A DNA stretch of 64,000 nucleotides from Sporocytophaga myxococcoides (GCF_000775915.1 NZ_BBLT01000004.1:372001-436000); one strand, 5' to 3'. Numbered from the stretch's first letter, positions 1-9,416 are shown. The notes: generated by a model not told the origin, from the letters alone. Program-made: numbers and translations.

Positions 1-1
1 T

Positions 2-1024
2 ATTGTTGGTATGGAGATAGACAGTTCCACAATAAAAAACCAGGCTCATCAGGCAGTGATCATAAGCCATGCGAGTATTATATTTCCTTTTTTCCTTGGA
101 GTAGTAAGTTCTTTCTTCCTGTATAGCAGTTTTGCGCCAACAAATATACCATTCGTAGCCTTTGCCTTGTTTATGGGAATCGCTATGAGCATAACAGCTT
201 TCCCTGTACTGGCAAGAATAGTTCATGAAAAAGGATTAAGCAAACATCCCATAGGAATTGTTTCACTTACTTGTGCAGCAGCAGATGATGTTACTGCATG
301 GTGTGTATTGGCAGCTGTGATTGCAATCGTAAAAGCTAGCACTATCCTTTCCGCACTTCTTACAATTGTTCTTGCTGCTGCTTATATTCTAATCATGTTG
401 TATGTAGTAAAACCTGGACTTAATAAACTTTTTAGTATTAAGGCACAAAACGGAGAAGTCAGCAGATCCCTGACGGGGATAATTTTTCTTATATTATTGT
501 TATCATCTTATATATGCGAAGTCATTGGTATACATGCTCTATTCGGAGCATTCATAGCGGGAGTCATTATGCCAGAAGAGGTAAACCTGAAGAAAGTCAT
601 TTCCGAAAAAATTGAAGACGTAGCCCTTGTTTTACTACTCCCTCTATTTTTTGTATTCACAGGATTGAGAACACACATCAACCTCTTAAATAATCCCCAC
701 TTATGGATGGTTTGCCTGTGTATCATTGTATTGGCTGTTCTTGGAAAGCTGGTAGGTAGCGCACTTGCAGCAAAGATTACAGGCCTTTCCTGGAAAAGGG
801 CTTTATCTATAGGAGTTTTAATGAATACCAGAGGTCTCATGGAACTTGTGGTCCTTAATATCGGATATGATTTGGGAGTATTAAGTCCTGAGATATTTAC
901 AATGATGGTTATTATGGCGCTTGTTACCACATTCATGACAGGGCCGTTCCTCAACTTCATAACCAAAAACATTCCCGAACAGGAACTTGCAAATACTGAA
1001 AATGCTGTAAACTCTGTAGCTTAA
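2..1024 (+). CDS. Cation/proton antiporter, CPA2 family (5' truncated by window edge)
   Basis: Membrane antiporter that exchanges Na+ or K+ for H+ across the inner membrane. The reading frame is already open at the window edge (codons for I-V-G precede the first Met at base 11), and family members have further N-terminal helices, so the gene starts outside the window. The visible part carries the conserved CPA2 stretch MGIAMSITAFPVLARI followed by the CAAADDVTAW segment, whose adjacent aspartates (about residues 91-92 counting from the first Met) are the ion/proton-binding pair known for the family. About nine hydrophobic helices are visible, ending near residue 320. There is no KTN/TrkA nucleotide-binding tail, so it resembles NapA/NhaS3-type exchangers more than full KefB/C. 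The ion specificity is not determinable. Confidence 0.9.
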   Translation: MVGMEIDSSTIKNQAHQAVIISHASIIFPFFLGVVSSFFLYSSFAPTNIPFVAFALFMGIAMSITAFPVLARIVHEKGLSKHPIGIVSLTCAAADDVTAWCVLAAVIAIVKASTILSALLTIVLAAAYILIMLYVVKPGLNKLFSIKAQNGEVSRSLTGIIFLILLLSSYICEVIGIHALFGAFIAGVIMPEEVNLKKVISEKIEDVALVLLLPLFFVFTGLRTHINLLNNPHLWMVCLCIIVLAVLGKLVGSALAAKITGLSWKRALSIGVLMNTRGLMELVVLNIGYDLGVLSPEIFTMMVIMALVTTFMTGPFLNFITKNIPEQELANTENAVNSVA

Positions 1025-1083
1025 ACTACAGAATAACAATAGCAGGAGCAAGTATGTTTAACTGATAACCAAGGAAACAATAT

Positions 1084-1422
1084 ATGGTTAATCAGGATGA
1101 ACTTATAGAGATACTTTCAGCGTGTTCTGTAGTCTGTAAAAAATGTGCAGCAGCATGTTTAATGGAAAATAACTTTGAAAAATATTCCATTTGTGCCAGA
1201 CTGAACCTTGATTGCGCCGGAATTACAAATATTACAGGGGAATTATCAGTAAGAGGATCTGCAGTGCTTTACAAACAACTCGAAGTATGCATTGAGATCT
1301 GCAGGCTCTGTGCTGAAGAGTGTGAAAATCATCCAGAGATTCCATTATGCAAAAGCTGCGCTGAGATCTGTTATAGATGCCAGAGAGATTGTGAGAGCTA
1401 TAATCATCAGCATTCAATTTAA
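1084..1422 (+). CDS. Four-helix-bundle copper-binding protein (Csp/DUF326-like)
   Basis: Small (112 aa) Cys-rich protein of the ferredoxin-like/DUF326 family now known as Csp copper-storage proteins, in which cysteines line the inside of a four-helix bundle and bind Cu(I). Cysteines occur in helical CxxC and CxxxC spacings: C14, C18, C21 and C25 in the first helix, then SICARLNLDC, ICRLCAEEC, LCKSCAEIC and RCQRDC. There is no signal peptide, so it should be cytosolic (Csp3-like). It starts 59 bp after the antiporter and may be cotranscribed with it. The family call is from the Cys pattern; copper binding is inferred from the family. Confidence 0.8.
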   Translation: MVNQDELIEILSACSVVCKKCAAACLMENNFEKYSICARLNLDCAGITNITGELSVRGSAVLYKQLEVCIEICRLCAEECENHPEIPLCKSCAEICYRCQRDCESYNHQHSI

Positions 1423-1549
1423 TATAGAATCCTTTTAATATTTTACTCCACAAAGTTTTCCCTGTTTTCAAAAAGACCTCTTTTTTTTAGATGAAACAAG
1501 TGGTAGATTCGGTCGTTTCGAAATAAACTTACTTAACATCTGATTAATC

Positions 1550-1921
1550 ATGAAAAAATACTTATCCAAAGAAGTACTTCTTAATTACCTGTATAGTATT
1601 CTTTCAGGAAGACTACTTGGATTTGTAGTCGGTACCTGGGCAAGTACAGTAGTTTCTCATTTCTTCGAAACCAAAAGCCTTAAAAACCTTTGGGGATTAA
1701 AAGCGAAGAAAACAATCATTAGTAAATCAGCTTTTGCAGAGCTTGAATGGATAGTATCGATATTAATAGGTTTTATTGTATTCGAAATATTTGAAAAAGT
1801 ACTTAAGGAAAAATTCCAAACCCATGGATCTGTATATTACCGAAACACTCTTACATTCCTTGAAGAAAAAGGAATATTACAAAAGGTAAGGGATGTAAAG
1901 AAAAAAATCTTAAAAAAATAA
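1550..1921 (+). CDS. Small hypothetical membrane protein
   Basis: Not a family I can name. The 123-aa protein has a basic N-terminus, a hydrophobic stretch near residues 17-36 (GRLLGFVVGTWASTVVSHFF) and a clearer one at about 70-88 (WIVSILIGFIVFEIFEKV), suggesting one or two membrane passes, and a Lys-rich C-terminus (VKKKILKK). It is followed at once by a strong terminator, which supports it being a genuine, separately terminated gene. No catalytic motif is visible. Confidence 0.6.
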   Translation: MKKYLSKEVLLNYLYSILSGRLLGFVVGTWASTVVSHFFETKSLKNLWGLKAKKTIISKSAFAELEWIVSILIGFIVFEIFEKVLKEKFQTHGSVYYRNTLTFLEEKGILQKVRDVKKKILKK

Positions 1922-1936
1922 CTCCCCAAAAAGAAT

Positions 1937-1968
1937 AAGGGCAAGGCTACAATACCTTGCCCTTTAGC
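1937..1968. terminator. Bidirectional intrinsic terminator
   Basis: A 10-bp perfect stem (AAGGGCAAGG, 1937-1946, with CCTTGCCCTT, 1955-1964) closes an 8-nt loop between two convergent genes. A-rich and T-rich ends on both sides let it serve both strands. Confidence 0.85.
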
Positions 1969-1985
1969 TTACGGAATTTCAAATA

Positions 1986-2720
1986 CTAATGCATAAAGAT
2001 AAAATTTGTTGCTTTATGTACCTCCTGATCAAAATCAATCAGATTATTACCTTCAACAATTTTTGCTTTGTATCCAAGTCCGCATAATACTTCCATACTT
2101 TTGGTTCTATTTTCATTTTCCCCCAATTCACAATAGATGACAGGCTTGTGTTTGTTTAATATCTTGCGAGCTCCTTCAAGAACTGCCCATTCAAAGTGCT
2201 CAACGTCCAGCTTAATAGCCACTATGTCCTGAGAAGCATTTTTAAGGTGTTTAATACTATCCAGCTTTCTCAGCGGCACTGAAAAAGTTTCGCCTATACT
2301 GCTTTTCGGAATAGCATCATGAATTACATGACATAATCCCTGCATTTTTACAGAATCTACAACAGGCATCACCATGTCGATTTCACTATCCTCATTTCCC
2401 AAAGCCATAGGAAACACCTTAACATTATCAAGTTTAAACAACTCAATATTCTGATTCAGCGTTATCAGATTATATGGTATCGGCTCAAATGAATAAACAG
2501 TAGATTTTGGAAATTTTTTAGCAAGTGTTACAGTCATGAGACCGATATTAGCTCCTATATCCAGTATAATTCCATCCTTGGGAATAAGCTTGATAAAGTG
2601 AAGAAAATCTTTCTCCCCCTTATCTATCCTTAACGAATAGATCTTATATAAGGAAAACAGGTGCAGATAAAATCTGAACCCCAGTAGTTTTTGAAGATAA
2701 GCTTTAATAATCCTTTTCAT
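1986..2720 (-). CDS. FkbM-family SAM-dependent methyltransferase
   Basis: Predicted O-methyltransferase of the FkbM family (PF05050), often acting on sugars or secondary metabolites. The SAM-binding motif I is ILDIGANIGLMTVTLA, followed by YSFEPIPYNL and, downstream, the family signature IKLDVEHFEWAVLEGA and YCELGENE. I place the start at 2720 (244 aa): AGGAGG lies just upstream on the minus strand and the product then has normal family length. The frame stays open to an upstream Met at 2819, which would add 33 hydrophobic residues. It is convergent with the preceding gene. The acceptor substrate is unknown. Confidence 0.82.
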   Translation of the reverse strand: MKRIIKAYLQKLLGFRFYLHLFSLYKIYSLRIDKGEKDFLHFIKLIPKDGIILDIGANIGLMTVTLAKKFPKSTVYSFEPIPYNLITLNQNIELFKLDNVKVFPMALGNEDSEIDMVMPVVDSVKMQGLCHVIHDAIPKSSIGETFSVPLRKLDSIKHLKNASQDIVAIKLDVEHFEWAVLEGARKILNKHKPVIYCELGENENRTKSMEVLCGLGYKAKIVEGNNLIDFDQEVHKATNFIFMH

Positions 2721-2922
2721 CAACCCTCCTTTCATTAAAACTCTCATCATAAATAATAAGAATATTAAAATACCATTTGTTAAATGGGGTAAAGTAGGAA
2801 GTCCTGTTTTGCTGACCAAGCCTTATAACGACTCACAAACAAGCACATAAAACACTAAAAATGAACACATTAAAACTTAATTAAAATAAATACCGTAACA
2901 AACAATCTATCCGACTTTATTG

Positions 2923-3906
2923 TTATCGTCGAATTTTATTGGTAAGGCTTTTCCGTAGATCAAATAGTAACCAATCTCCAGCTTGCACATTAGGCCCCTC
3001 GGTTCGAATAAGCTTCAAAAAATCATTTACTCCTAGTGGCTCATTACCATTCCCATGAATCAATACAATACTTCCATCATAAACTTTTTGTCCCTTAGCA
3101 AGCCAGGCATCTGTACCAATAGGCAACAGTCCAAAGGTTGTAACTTTTTCAAATAGGGATTTGTCAGAAACAAGACCAGGAAATCTAAACATACAGGAAG
3201 GTATCAAACCTTCTTTAATCATTATCCTTTCAGTATCGAGTATTTCTTCGTTTATATCTGTTCCTTTTTCTAATAGAAAATTTTCTTTCAGAGGCTCATT
3301 CACACTTACCTTATGATGATAGCTGTGATTGATCCATTCCACTGTAATTCTATTTTCTCTTATTAACTTTTTGAGCCAGTTAAGATCCTCCTGATGTTTC
3401 TCCATCCATAGGCCAGAGACAGAAATAGCAAGTGGAACAGGGTGATCATTTTTTTCAAACTCTGCTATTATTGAAGTAAAAATTCTTTTATCAAGAGGCC
3501 TTTCCGAAGGACAAAGATCAATAGTAAGGTCAATACCTTTCTGGTCTGGCATTACATGTGTAATACCTGCATCCTGAAGGTTACTGCTATTTTTTATTGA
3601 ACTATCAATTAAACGTATATAAGGAGTGTTTTTAAACTCCAGATTGACCTCTTGCCATGTAATCCTTGGGGGAATTATTTCAGAAGCTTCAATTATGCTA
3701 GTCTTCAGGGTATGTGGGTTAATTACTAAAAAGTACTTCTTTCCTTCCTGAAGAAATTCTCTCAGGATGAGTTTCTTCTCAGTTTTCAAATCATCTTTAT
3801 AAATTGCAAAATAAACCTGATAGCCTTCCGGCCATTTGTCTCCTAACCTTACGGAGGTTAAACTTATTAATACAAGGATGAGAGCAATAAAAATCTTAAA
3901 CAGCAT
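2923..3906 (-). CDS. Divergent polysaccharide deacetylase (NodB-fold), exported
   Basis: A hydrophobic signal sequence (residues 1-20) precedes a region that aligns by motif with NodB-homology deacetylases (carbohydrate esterase 4 type). The metal-binding HSYHH lies at residues 194-198 (motif 2), FRFPGL matches motif 3, DAW motif 4, and VLIHGNGNEP is in the place of the motif 5 Leu-His. Motif 1, normally TFDDG, reads TIDLCPSE: the first Asp (D130) remains but the second, metal-binding Asp is Leu. Activity is therefore uncertain and may differ from that of CE4 enzymes. The about 115 residues before the fold are unassigned. It stands alone, followed by 100 bp of AT-rich DNA. Confidence 0.65.
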   Translation of the reverse strand: MLFKIFIALILVLISLTSVRLGDKWPEGYQVYFAIYKDDLKTEKKLILREFLQEGKKYFLVINPHTLKTSIIEASEIIPPRITWQEVNLEFKNTPYIRLIDSSIKNSSNLQDAGITHVMPDQKGIDLTIDLCPSERPLDKRIFTSIIAEFEKNDHPVPLAISVSGLWMEKHQEDLNWLKKLIRENRITVEWINHSYHHKVSVNEPLKENFLLEKGTDINEEILDTERIMIKEGLIPSCMFRFPGLVSDKSLFEKVTTFGLLPIGTDAWLAKGQKVYDGSIVLIHGNGNEPLGVNDFLKLIRTEGPNVQAGDWLLFDLRKSLTNKIRR

Positions 3907-3963
3907 ATCTGAAATTTATTACTATACATTTCAAACAGAATGATGTTTTAACAGACAGAAACA

Positions 3964-3990
3964 AAAAGAGGCGGATAAACCGCCTCTTTT
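3964..3990 (-). terminator. Intrinsic terminator of the TPR gene
   Basis: An 11-bp perfect stem, AAAAGAGGCGG with CCGCCTCTTTT, has a 5-nt loop. On the minus strand it is followed by a T run, so it ends transcription of the TPR gene at 4010. Confidence 0.88.
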
Positions 3991-4009
3991 CATTATAATT
4001 TTTAGTTTA

Positions 4010-5569
4010 TTATTTACCGCATATAGATTTGACCAACTCTGCCGCTTCTTTATCTCCAAGCTCTACTGCCTTCTTTGCATCGATACATGCACTGTCGTCT
4101 CCTAATTGCTCTTTGGCAACTGCCCTGTTATGAAATGCTTCGCCATCCCTGGGATTTAACTCTATTGCTTTTGTAAAATCAGACAAAGCTTCCTGATCTT
4201 TCTTTAACTGAAGATTAAACAATCCCCTGTTGAAATATGCCTGACTGTTATTAGGAAACTTTTCTATGATATTGTTATACTCCATAATAGCTGACTTTAT
4301 GTCTCCTGATAAAAACTTTGAATGCGCTTTTTCGAAATAAGCATCATTAAACCTAGGATCAAGTTCAATAGCCTTTTCATAATCAGCAATAGCTGCTTTA
4401 TAATCTTTCAATTCTCTTTTACAATTCCCCCGGTTAAAATAACTTACTTTATCATTCGGATCCAACTCTATTACTTTATCATAATCTGCAGAAGCCTCTG
4501 CGAATCTATACAAAGCACTCTTTGCAAAGCCACGATAGAAGTAAGCATAATTGTATTTTGGATACAATTCAACTGTCTTTGTAAAATCTGCTATAGCCTC
4601 TTCAAATTTTCCATACTCGTTTCTTGCCAGACCTCTTTGATAGTATGCCTGAAAATTCTGAGGATCTTTGGATATCACTTTGGTAAAGTCTGCAATTGCA
4701 TCAGGATATCTGCTATAAAGATAGTATTCATGTCCTCTATGAACCAGTGCTTCCACTTTTGAAGAGTCCAGCTTTAATGCCGCTGTGAAATCTTCAATCG
4801 CCTCAGATCTCATTCCATTTTTGCTTTCCGCTATCCCCTTTTTGATATAGGCATCTGTATAGTCAGGTTTATAGCGAATACATTTATTAAAATCTTCTAT
4901 TGCCCCTTCAATATCACCTAATTCAGACTTGGCTACCGCAGAGATATAATAAGCTTCATAGTTCTCTTTTTCATGCTTTGACAACGCCTCAGCCTTTTGA
5001 AGAGCCACCATAAAATTACCTTTTTTCAACTCTTCCAAAGCTTCCTTTTTTAGATCAGAAAGATATTTTGGATTTAAATAACCCTTCCAATATGTAAAAC
5101 TGATATAATCTAAATTATCACCACCTGTGGCCAATGATTTTTTATCATCCATAGCATTATCAAAACGAACAACCAAATAATCTTCACCTCCCCTTAATCT
5201 TGCTACATAATAGCTTTGACTTTTAATATCATTAAGCGTAACCGATGCTTTTCCCCTTGAATAGATCTTTTGTATTTCTGCAAAAGATGCAGAAGCAGGA
5301 TTAGAAATTTCTGCAGCTACAAAAGAAGTTTGATTTTTACTTGCAAAATTTAACTTAAAAGAAGGCAGGTCGGCGCTTTCAGTAAGGTTTACGAGATCTT
5401 TTTCAGAATCGCTGTCTGACAAAAACTTCTGCTTATCGTTCCTGAAATCCCAGGCAGCTGCACTTTTACCTTGCATGTTATAAATTTTTCCTTCATATGA
5501 CGGCACCTGAGCCAATGTACAGAAAGAACTTAAAGTAGCAACTGCTGCAATTATGGATAATTTAATCAT
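4010..5569 (-). CDS. Secreted/periplasmic TPR-repeat protein
   Basis: Exported protein with a signal peptide (MIKLSIIAAVATLSSFCTLAQ) and a unique N-terminal domain of about 150 residues, followed by about ten tetratricopeptide repeats to the C-terminus (recurring pattern A-Y-F-N-R-G ... A-I-A-D-Y ... I-E-L-D-P). TPR arrays bind partner proteins, so an assembly or scaffold role in the envelope is likely but no partner is evident. I start at 5569, where the signal peptide begins; an upstream in-frame Met at 5611 would add 14 polar residues ahead of it. Length is 519 aa. A strong terminator follows. Confidence 0.8.
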   Translation of the reverse strand: MIKLSIIAAVATLSSFCTLAQVPSYEGKIYNMQGKSAAAWDFRNDKQKFLSDSDSEKDLVNLTESADLPSFKLNFASKNQTSFVAAEISNPASASFAEIQKIYSRGKASVTLNDIKSQSYYVARLRGGEDYLVVRFDNAMDDKKSLATGGDNLDYISFTYWKGYLNPKYLSDLKKEALEELKKGNFMVALQKAEALSKHEKENYEAYYISAVAKSELGDIEGAIEDFNKCIRYKPDYTDAYIKKGIAESKNGMRSEAIEDFTAALKLDSSKVEALVHRGHEYYLYSRYPDAIADFTKVISKDPQNFQAYYQRGLARNEYGKFEEAIADFTKTVELYPKYNYAYFYRGFAKSALYRFAEASADYDKVIELDPNDKVSYFNRGNCKRELKDYKAAIADYEKAIELDPRFNDAYFEKAHSKFLSGDIKSAIMEYNNIIEKFPNNSQAYFNRGLFNLQLKKDQEALSDFTKAIELNPRDGEAFHNRAVAKEQLGDDSACIDAKKAVELGDKEAAELVKSICGK

Positions 5570-5818
5570 AAATTTGTACTTAATTAAGCAATGTGAAAAA
5601 GTATTTAACAATTTGAAAATTAAGAAGAATTTCTGGCACTTGAAAACAAATAATTTTCAAATTACTCCTAAATAATACTTATGTAAGAGAAGCCTGAATA
5701 AAGAACGTCGAACAATTTCATCCTCTTCAGGTTTGAATTCTATTACTCATATTTTAAATCGGATGTCCATTTTTTTTAATCATTTTGATTATCATCCCAA
5801 TAGCTACCTTTTAAACAT

Positions 5819-6649
5819 ATGAATAATCTATTCGACCAAGTTTCTTTTAATTGCAGCAAAGATTTATCAAAGACATACAGAACTGATTTCACTATGGTGA
5901 TAAATACATTAAGTCATCATTTAAGGGATAAGATATATAGCATCTATGCATTTGCTGCTTTAGCAGAAGAGATAGTAACCAGTCTTGAAAACAGAGACAA
6001 AAAGGAATTAATATCTGAATACATTAATGAGACTTATAAAGCCATTGAAAGACGTTTCAGCCTGAATCCCATTCTTAATAGTTTTCAGATAGTCATAAAC
6101 GAATTCCAAATTGATACAGCTTTGATAAGGATATTCTTAGAAGGTATTAAATTAAAAATCTATCAGATACCTGGGAATTCTGAACAGATTGAGTTGTATG
6201 AAACAAGTGCAGCAGAAGCTTTAGGGTTAATGATCTTAAAAGCCCTATGTGATGGCAATCATCAGTTATATGAAACACTTGAAACATCTGCTAAAAAATT
6301 TTCTTCTACAATTCTAATGATTAATAAACTGACGAATTCATCAAAACTTTATCACAATACAGAGACAGCAATTGCTATCCAGCTGGAATGGCTTTCGAAA
6401 GAAATGAAAATAGCCATGGAAATATCTATTGAAGATAACCTTAAAAAAGTAAAGGAAAACATAGACAGAGCTCCTCAAAGCAGTAAAAGAGCATTATATA
6501 TAGCATATGCATATTACAGCACTTTATTTAAAAAGATTAAAAAACTTTCTTCTGAAAAAATAATAACGAACAAAATTGGGATTTCATATAATAGAAAAAT
6601 TATATTGGCATTAAACTCTGTAATAAAACAGAAGTTGAACTTACTTTAA
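5819..6649 (+). CDS. Phytoene/squalene-synthase-like protein lacking catalytic Asp motifs
   Basis: The overall sequence follows bacterial phytoene synthase (CrtB) from end to end: N-terminal MNNLFDQVSFNCSK, the IYSIYAFAALAEE segment, SLNPILNSFQIVIN, AAEALGLMILKALC, and a C-terminal ALYIAYAYYSTLFKKIK. But the two Mg-diphosphate-binding Asp-rich motifs are lost: the first, normally DEIVD, is EEIVT (residues 50-54), and the second, normally an LRDxxxD-type stretch, is MINKLTNSSK (about residues 165-175). The reading frame is intact over 276 aa, so it is not an obvious decaying pseudogene. It lies 11 bp before the IPP isomerase gene, consistent with an isoprenoid context. It may be a pseudoenzyme partner or have altered chemistry. 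Confidence 0.7.
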   Translation: MNNLFDQVSFNCSKDLSKTYRTDFTMVINTLSHHLRDKIYSIYAFAALAEEIVTSLENRDKKELISEYINETYKAIERRFSLNPILNSFQIVINEFQIDTALIRIFLEGIKLKIYQIPGNSEQIELYETSAAEALGLMILKALCDGNHQLYETLETSAKKFSSTILMINKLTNSSKLYHNTETAIAIQLEWLSKEMKIAMEISIEDNLKKVKENIDRAPQSSKRALYIAYAYYSTLFKKIKKLSSEKIITNKIGISYNRKIILALNSVIKQKLNLL

Positions 6650-6660
6650 ACTATATCGGC

Positions 6661-7185
6661 TTGACAAATAGCTTTGTTATATTGGTAGATCAAAATGATT
6701 CTGAGAAAGGAATAATGGAAAAGATGGAGGCCCATCAAAAAGGTGAGTTGCACAGGGCTTTTTCCATTTTTATTTTTAATTCAGCCGATGAACTCCTTTT
6801 ACAAAAAAGGGCATCTTCAAAATATCATTCAGGAGGTTTATGGACCAACACCTGCTGTAGTCATCCTGCTCCTGGAGCTTCTATTACTGAAGAGGCAGAA
6901 AAAAGACTTTTTGAAGAAATGGGCTTTTCCACCAACCTTCAGAAAATTTTTTCTTTCATTTACAAAGCAGAACTTAATAACGGGCTTACAGAATACGAAT
7001 ATGACCATGTATTCATTGGCACATTTGATGGGATTCCGGATATTAACCCGAATGAAGTTGAAGATTGGAAATTTGTAAAACTTGAAGACCTGAAACAGGA
7101 CATTCAGGAGTATCCTGAAAGATACACAAAATGGTTCCTAATATGCTTCCCTAAAATTGAGCAATATTTAAATCACGGAAGCTAA
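6661..7185 (+). CDS. idi: Isopentenyl-diphosphate delta-isomerase, type 1
   Basis: Converts isopentenyl diphosphate to dimethylallyl diphosphate, the primer for isoprenoids; cytosolic Nudix-fold enzyme. Metal ligands are all present: H25, H31, H68, E111 and E113 (in EYEYDHVF), and the catalytic Cys is in TNTCCSHPAPG (C66). The active-site Glu lies in the Nudix-like EAEKRLFEEMG. The 174-aa length is normal. The start is TTG at 6661, which is needed to keep the family's N-terminal strand (FVILVDQND); the first in-frame ATG would remove it. The gene follows the phytoene-synthase-like gene by 11 bp and is probably translated from the same mRNA. Confidence 0.93.
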   Translation: MTNSFVILVDQNDSEKGIMEKMEAHQKGELHRAFSIFIFNSADELLLQKRASSKYHSGGLWTNTCCSHPAPGASITEEAEKRLFEEMGFSTNLQKIFSFIYKAELNNGLTEYEYDHVFIGTFDGIPDINPNEVEDWKFVKLEDLKQDIQEYPERYTKWFLICFPKIEQYLNHGS

Positions 7186-7298
7186 TCCTTACCAAAATTC
7201 ATCTCCATTTTTTAAACATTTCCGCATGATAAGTGTTATGCTTGGTTATTCTATAAATAGAAGACCACAATCATATCATTTAACCAGTAAAGACTTTT

Positions 7299-9416
7299 AT
7301 GTGGGAGATACAATTTTTACATACATCTTTTAAAAAGTTACGATTATCTGTCCGATATATACTTTCAGGGCTATTGGCTGCATTTTGCTTTATTGGTAAC
7401 TTAAATGCTAACTCAAAAAATCCAGTTGTTATAATTGATAATAGGTTTGATTACATGATAACCGAAAGAAATTTTTCAATTATAGAAGATCCTTCTTGTA
7501 GTTTTACCTATGAACATTTTACAGATCCTGTCAAATATTCGCTTCTTACTTTTCCCCAAAAACAGAAACTATATAACGACAACCCCGCTTCTGCATACTG
7601 GATTAATACAGATATCCAATTTAAAGCATATCAGAAAACCAAATGGATATTGGAAGTTCTGGCAATTCACACTGAAGAAATTGATCTCTATCTCTTTGAA
7701 GATGGAAAACTAATACAATCCCGAAAAACCGGTGAAAAATACTCATTTTATGAAAGAGACTATCCCACCAAAAATATCATTTTTGATCTCCCTTTTAAAG
7801 CAAATCATAATTACCAACTTTTGCTAAGGTTAAAATCACAACATCATATACCTTTTCAGTTTAAGATAAGAAGTCAACAGTATTTTTCATATTATTCAAC
7901 TCATGAATATCTTTATTTAGGCATTTATTACGGAATTTTACTTATCATAACTTTATATAATGCTTTAATATATACCAGCACCAAAGAAAAAGTCTATCTG
8001 TATTATGTGATATACGTTTTAACCGCTATACTCCTTTCTCTGACAGAAGATGGCTTTGGGTTCCAGTTTATATGGAAGAATTATCCTGAAGTAATTCCTT
8101 ACTTATATAAGTATATAGCACCTTCATTATTCCTTTGCAGTTCTGTATTTTATTTTGATTCTTTCATGGGCTTGAAAAGAAGATTTCCAGTGATAAGACT
8201 TGTGGTTTTCGGAACAGTTGCTATCTATTTTCTTTTCTTCTCATTAAACTTTATTTACATAAAATTCAATTTCCCTTCCTACATATTTTATGCGATTCCA
8301 TTTCTTGTGGTCCTTTGCTGTACACTTTACATGGCTATAAGAAGTTATTATCCTGCAAGAATATTTATTATAGCCTATACATTTATTTGTGTGAGTATCA
8401 TTATTAAAATCCTGCAGGTGCTATCTATTGTAAAACCCAATATACTCACAACATACAGCTTCAACTACGGTATCACTTTTGAAGTTGTATTACTCTCATT
8501 TGCACTTGCAGACAGGTTCCGTACGATTAAAAGAGAAAAAGAACGTGCACAAAAAGCAATGATCCAGGAATTGAAAGAAAACCAGCTATTAAAAGATCAG
8601 CTCATTCTTGAATACAAAAAAAATGAAGCGTTGAATGAAAAAGCCACTAAAGAGCTGGAAGCACAGGTAGCAGAAAGAACCCGAGAGCTTCAGGAGAAAA
8701 ATATTGAGCTGGACACCTTTGTATTCAAAGCATCTCATGATATCAAAGGTCCTTTAAAATCAATTATCGCCCTTACAAAAATAGGAATGAAAGACATACA
8801 GGACCCTGCTGCAGAGCCTTATATGCAGCATATACTAAAGAGTTCTGAAAAACTTGATAAGCTTCTGTTTGATCTTCTTTCTATCACGAAAGTAAAGAAA
8901 ACAAACCTGATCTATGAAATAATCGACTTTAGTGTATTGGTAGAAGATGCAATATCCAGCTTTAAAAATTTTCCAGAATTCTCATCTATGGTCTTTGATA
9001 TACAGATAAATGAAGCTATAAAATTTTATTCAGATAAAAATCTGATTAAATCTATAATTCAAAACCTTATTGAGAACCCTATTAAATACAGAGATCTCAA
9101 TAAATACGAAAGCTTCCTGAAAATAAAAATTGAATGTGATGATGAAGAAGCGAGACTAATATTTACTGATAACGGACTAGGAATAGCTCCAGAGTATCAC
9201 ACAAAAATTTTTGACATGTTTTGCAAAGCAAACGAAAATTCAAATGGTACCGGACTTGGACTTTATATTGTAAAAATCGCTTTGGAAAAACTTAATGGAA
9301 AGGTAACATTGCAAAGTGAGCCTGGAGAAGGTTCTTGCTTTTCTGTTGTTATACCTAATCCAAAAAAAAATAATACCTCTGAAGAATATGAAGAGATCAT
9401 TCATCATAAGAATTAA
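7299..9416 (+). CDS. 7TMR-DISM sensor histidine kinase
   Basis: Inner-membrane sensor kinase of 705 aa. Order: signal segment (about 15-40), extracytoplasmic 7TMR-DISMED2-type beta domain (about 45-200, a carbohydrate-binding-like fold in this family), seven transmembrane helices (about 205-405), a coiled coil (about 410-470), HisKA with the phospho-acceptor His at about residue 479 in SHDIKGPL, then an HATPase_c domain with N box NLIENPIKYRD, G1 FTDNGLGI and G2 NGTGLGLYIV. No receiver domain and no response regulator gene is adjacent, so it is an orphan kinase. The ligand is unknown; a soluble sugar or glycan is possible from the family. Confidence 0.9.
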   Translation: MWEIQFLHTSFKKLRLSVRYILSGLLAAFCFIGNLNANSKNPVVIIDNRFDYMITERNFSIIEDPSCSFTYEHFTDPVKYSLLTFPQKQKLYNDNPASAYWINTDIQFKAYQKTKWILEVLAIHTEEIDLYLFEDGKLIQSRKTGEKYSFYERDYPTKNIIFDLPFKANHNYQLLLRLKSQHHIPFQFKIRSQQYFSYYSTHEYLYLGIYYGILLIITLYNALIYTSTKEKVYLYYVIYVLTAILLSLTEDGFGFQFIWKNYPEVIPYLYKYIAPSLFLCSSVFYFDSFMGLKRRFPVIRLVVFGTVAIYFLFFSLNFIYIKFNFPSYIFYAIPFLVVLCCTLYMAIRSYYPARIFIIAYTFICVSIIIKILQVLSIVKPNILTTYSFNYGITFEVVLLSFALADRFRTIKREKERAQKAMIQELKENQLLKDQLILEYKKNEALNEKATKELEAQVAERTRELQEKNIELDTFVFKASHDIKGPLKSIIALTKIGMKDIQDPAAEPYMQHILKSSEKLDKLLFDLLSITKVKKTNLIYEIIDFSVLVEDAISSFKNFPEFSSMVFDIQINEAIKFYSDKNLIKSIIQNLIENPIKYRDLNKYESFLKIKIECDDEEARLIFTDNGLGIAPEYHTKIFDMFCKANENSNGTGLGLYIVKIALEKLNGKVTLQSEPGEGSCFSVVIPNPKKNNTSEEYEEIIHHKN

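Noticed and set aside
4322-4762. Plus-strand frame of 146 codons inside the TPR gene
   Set aside because: Antisense shadow of a repeat-rich gene with normal codon pattern on the other strand.
5819-6649. Phytoene-synthase-like gene as a pseudogene
   Set aside because: The frame is intact over the whole family length with conserved non-catalytic blocks, so I call it a CDS with altered active site.
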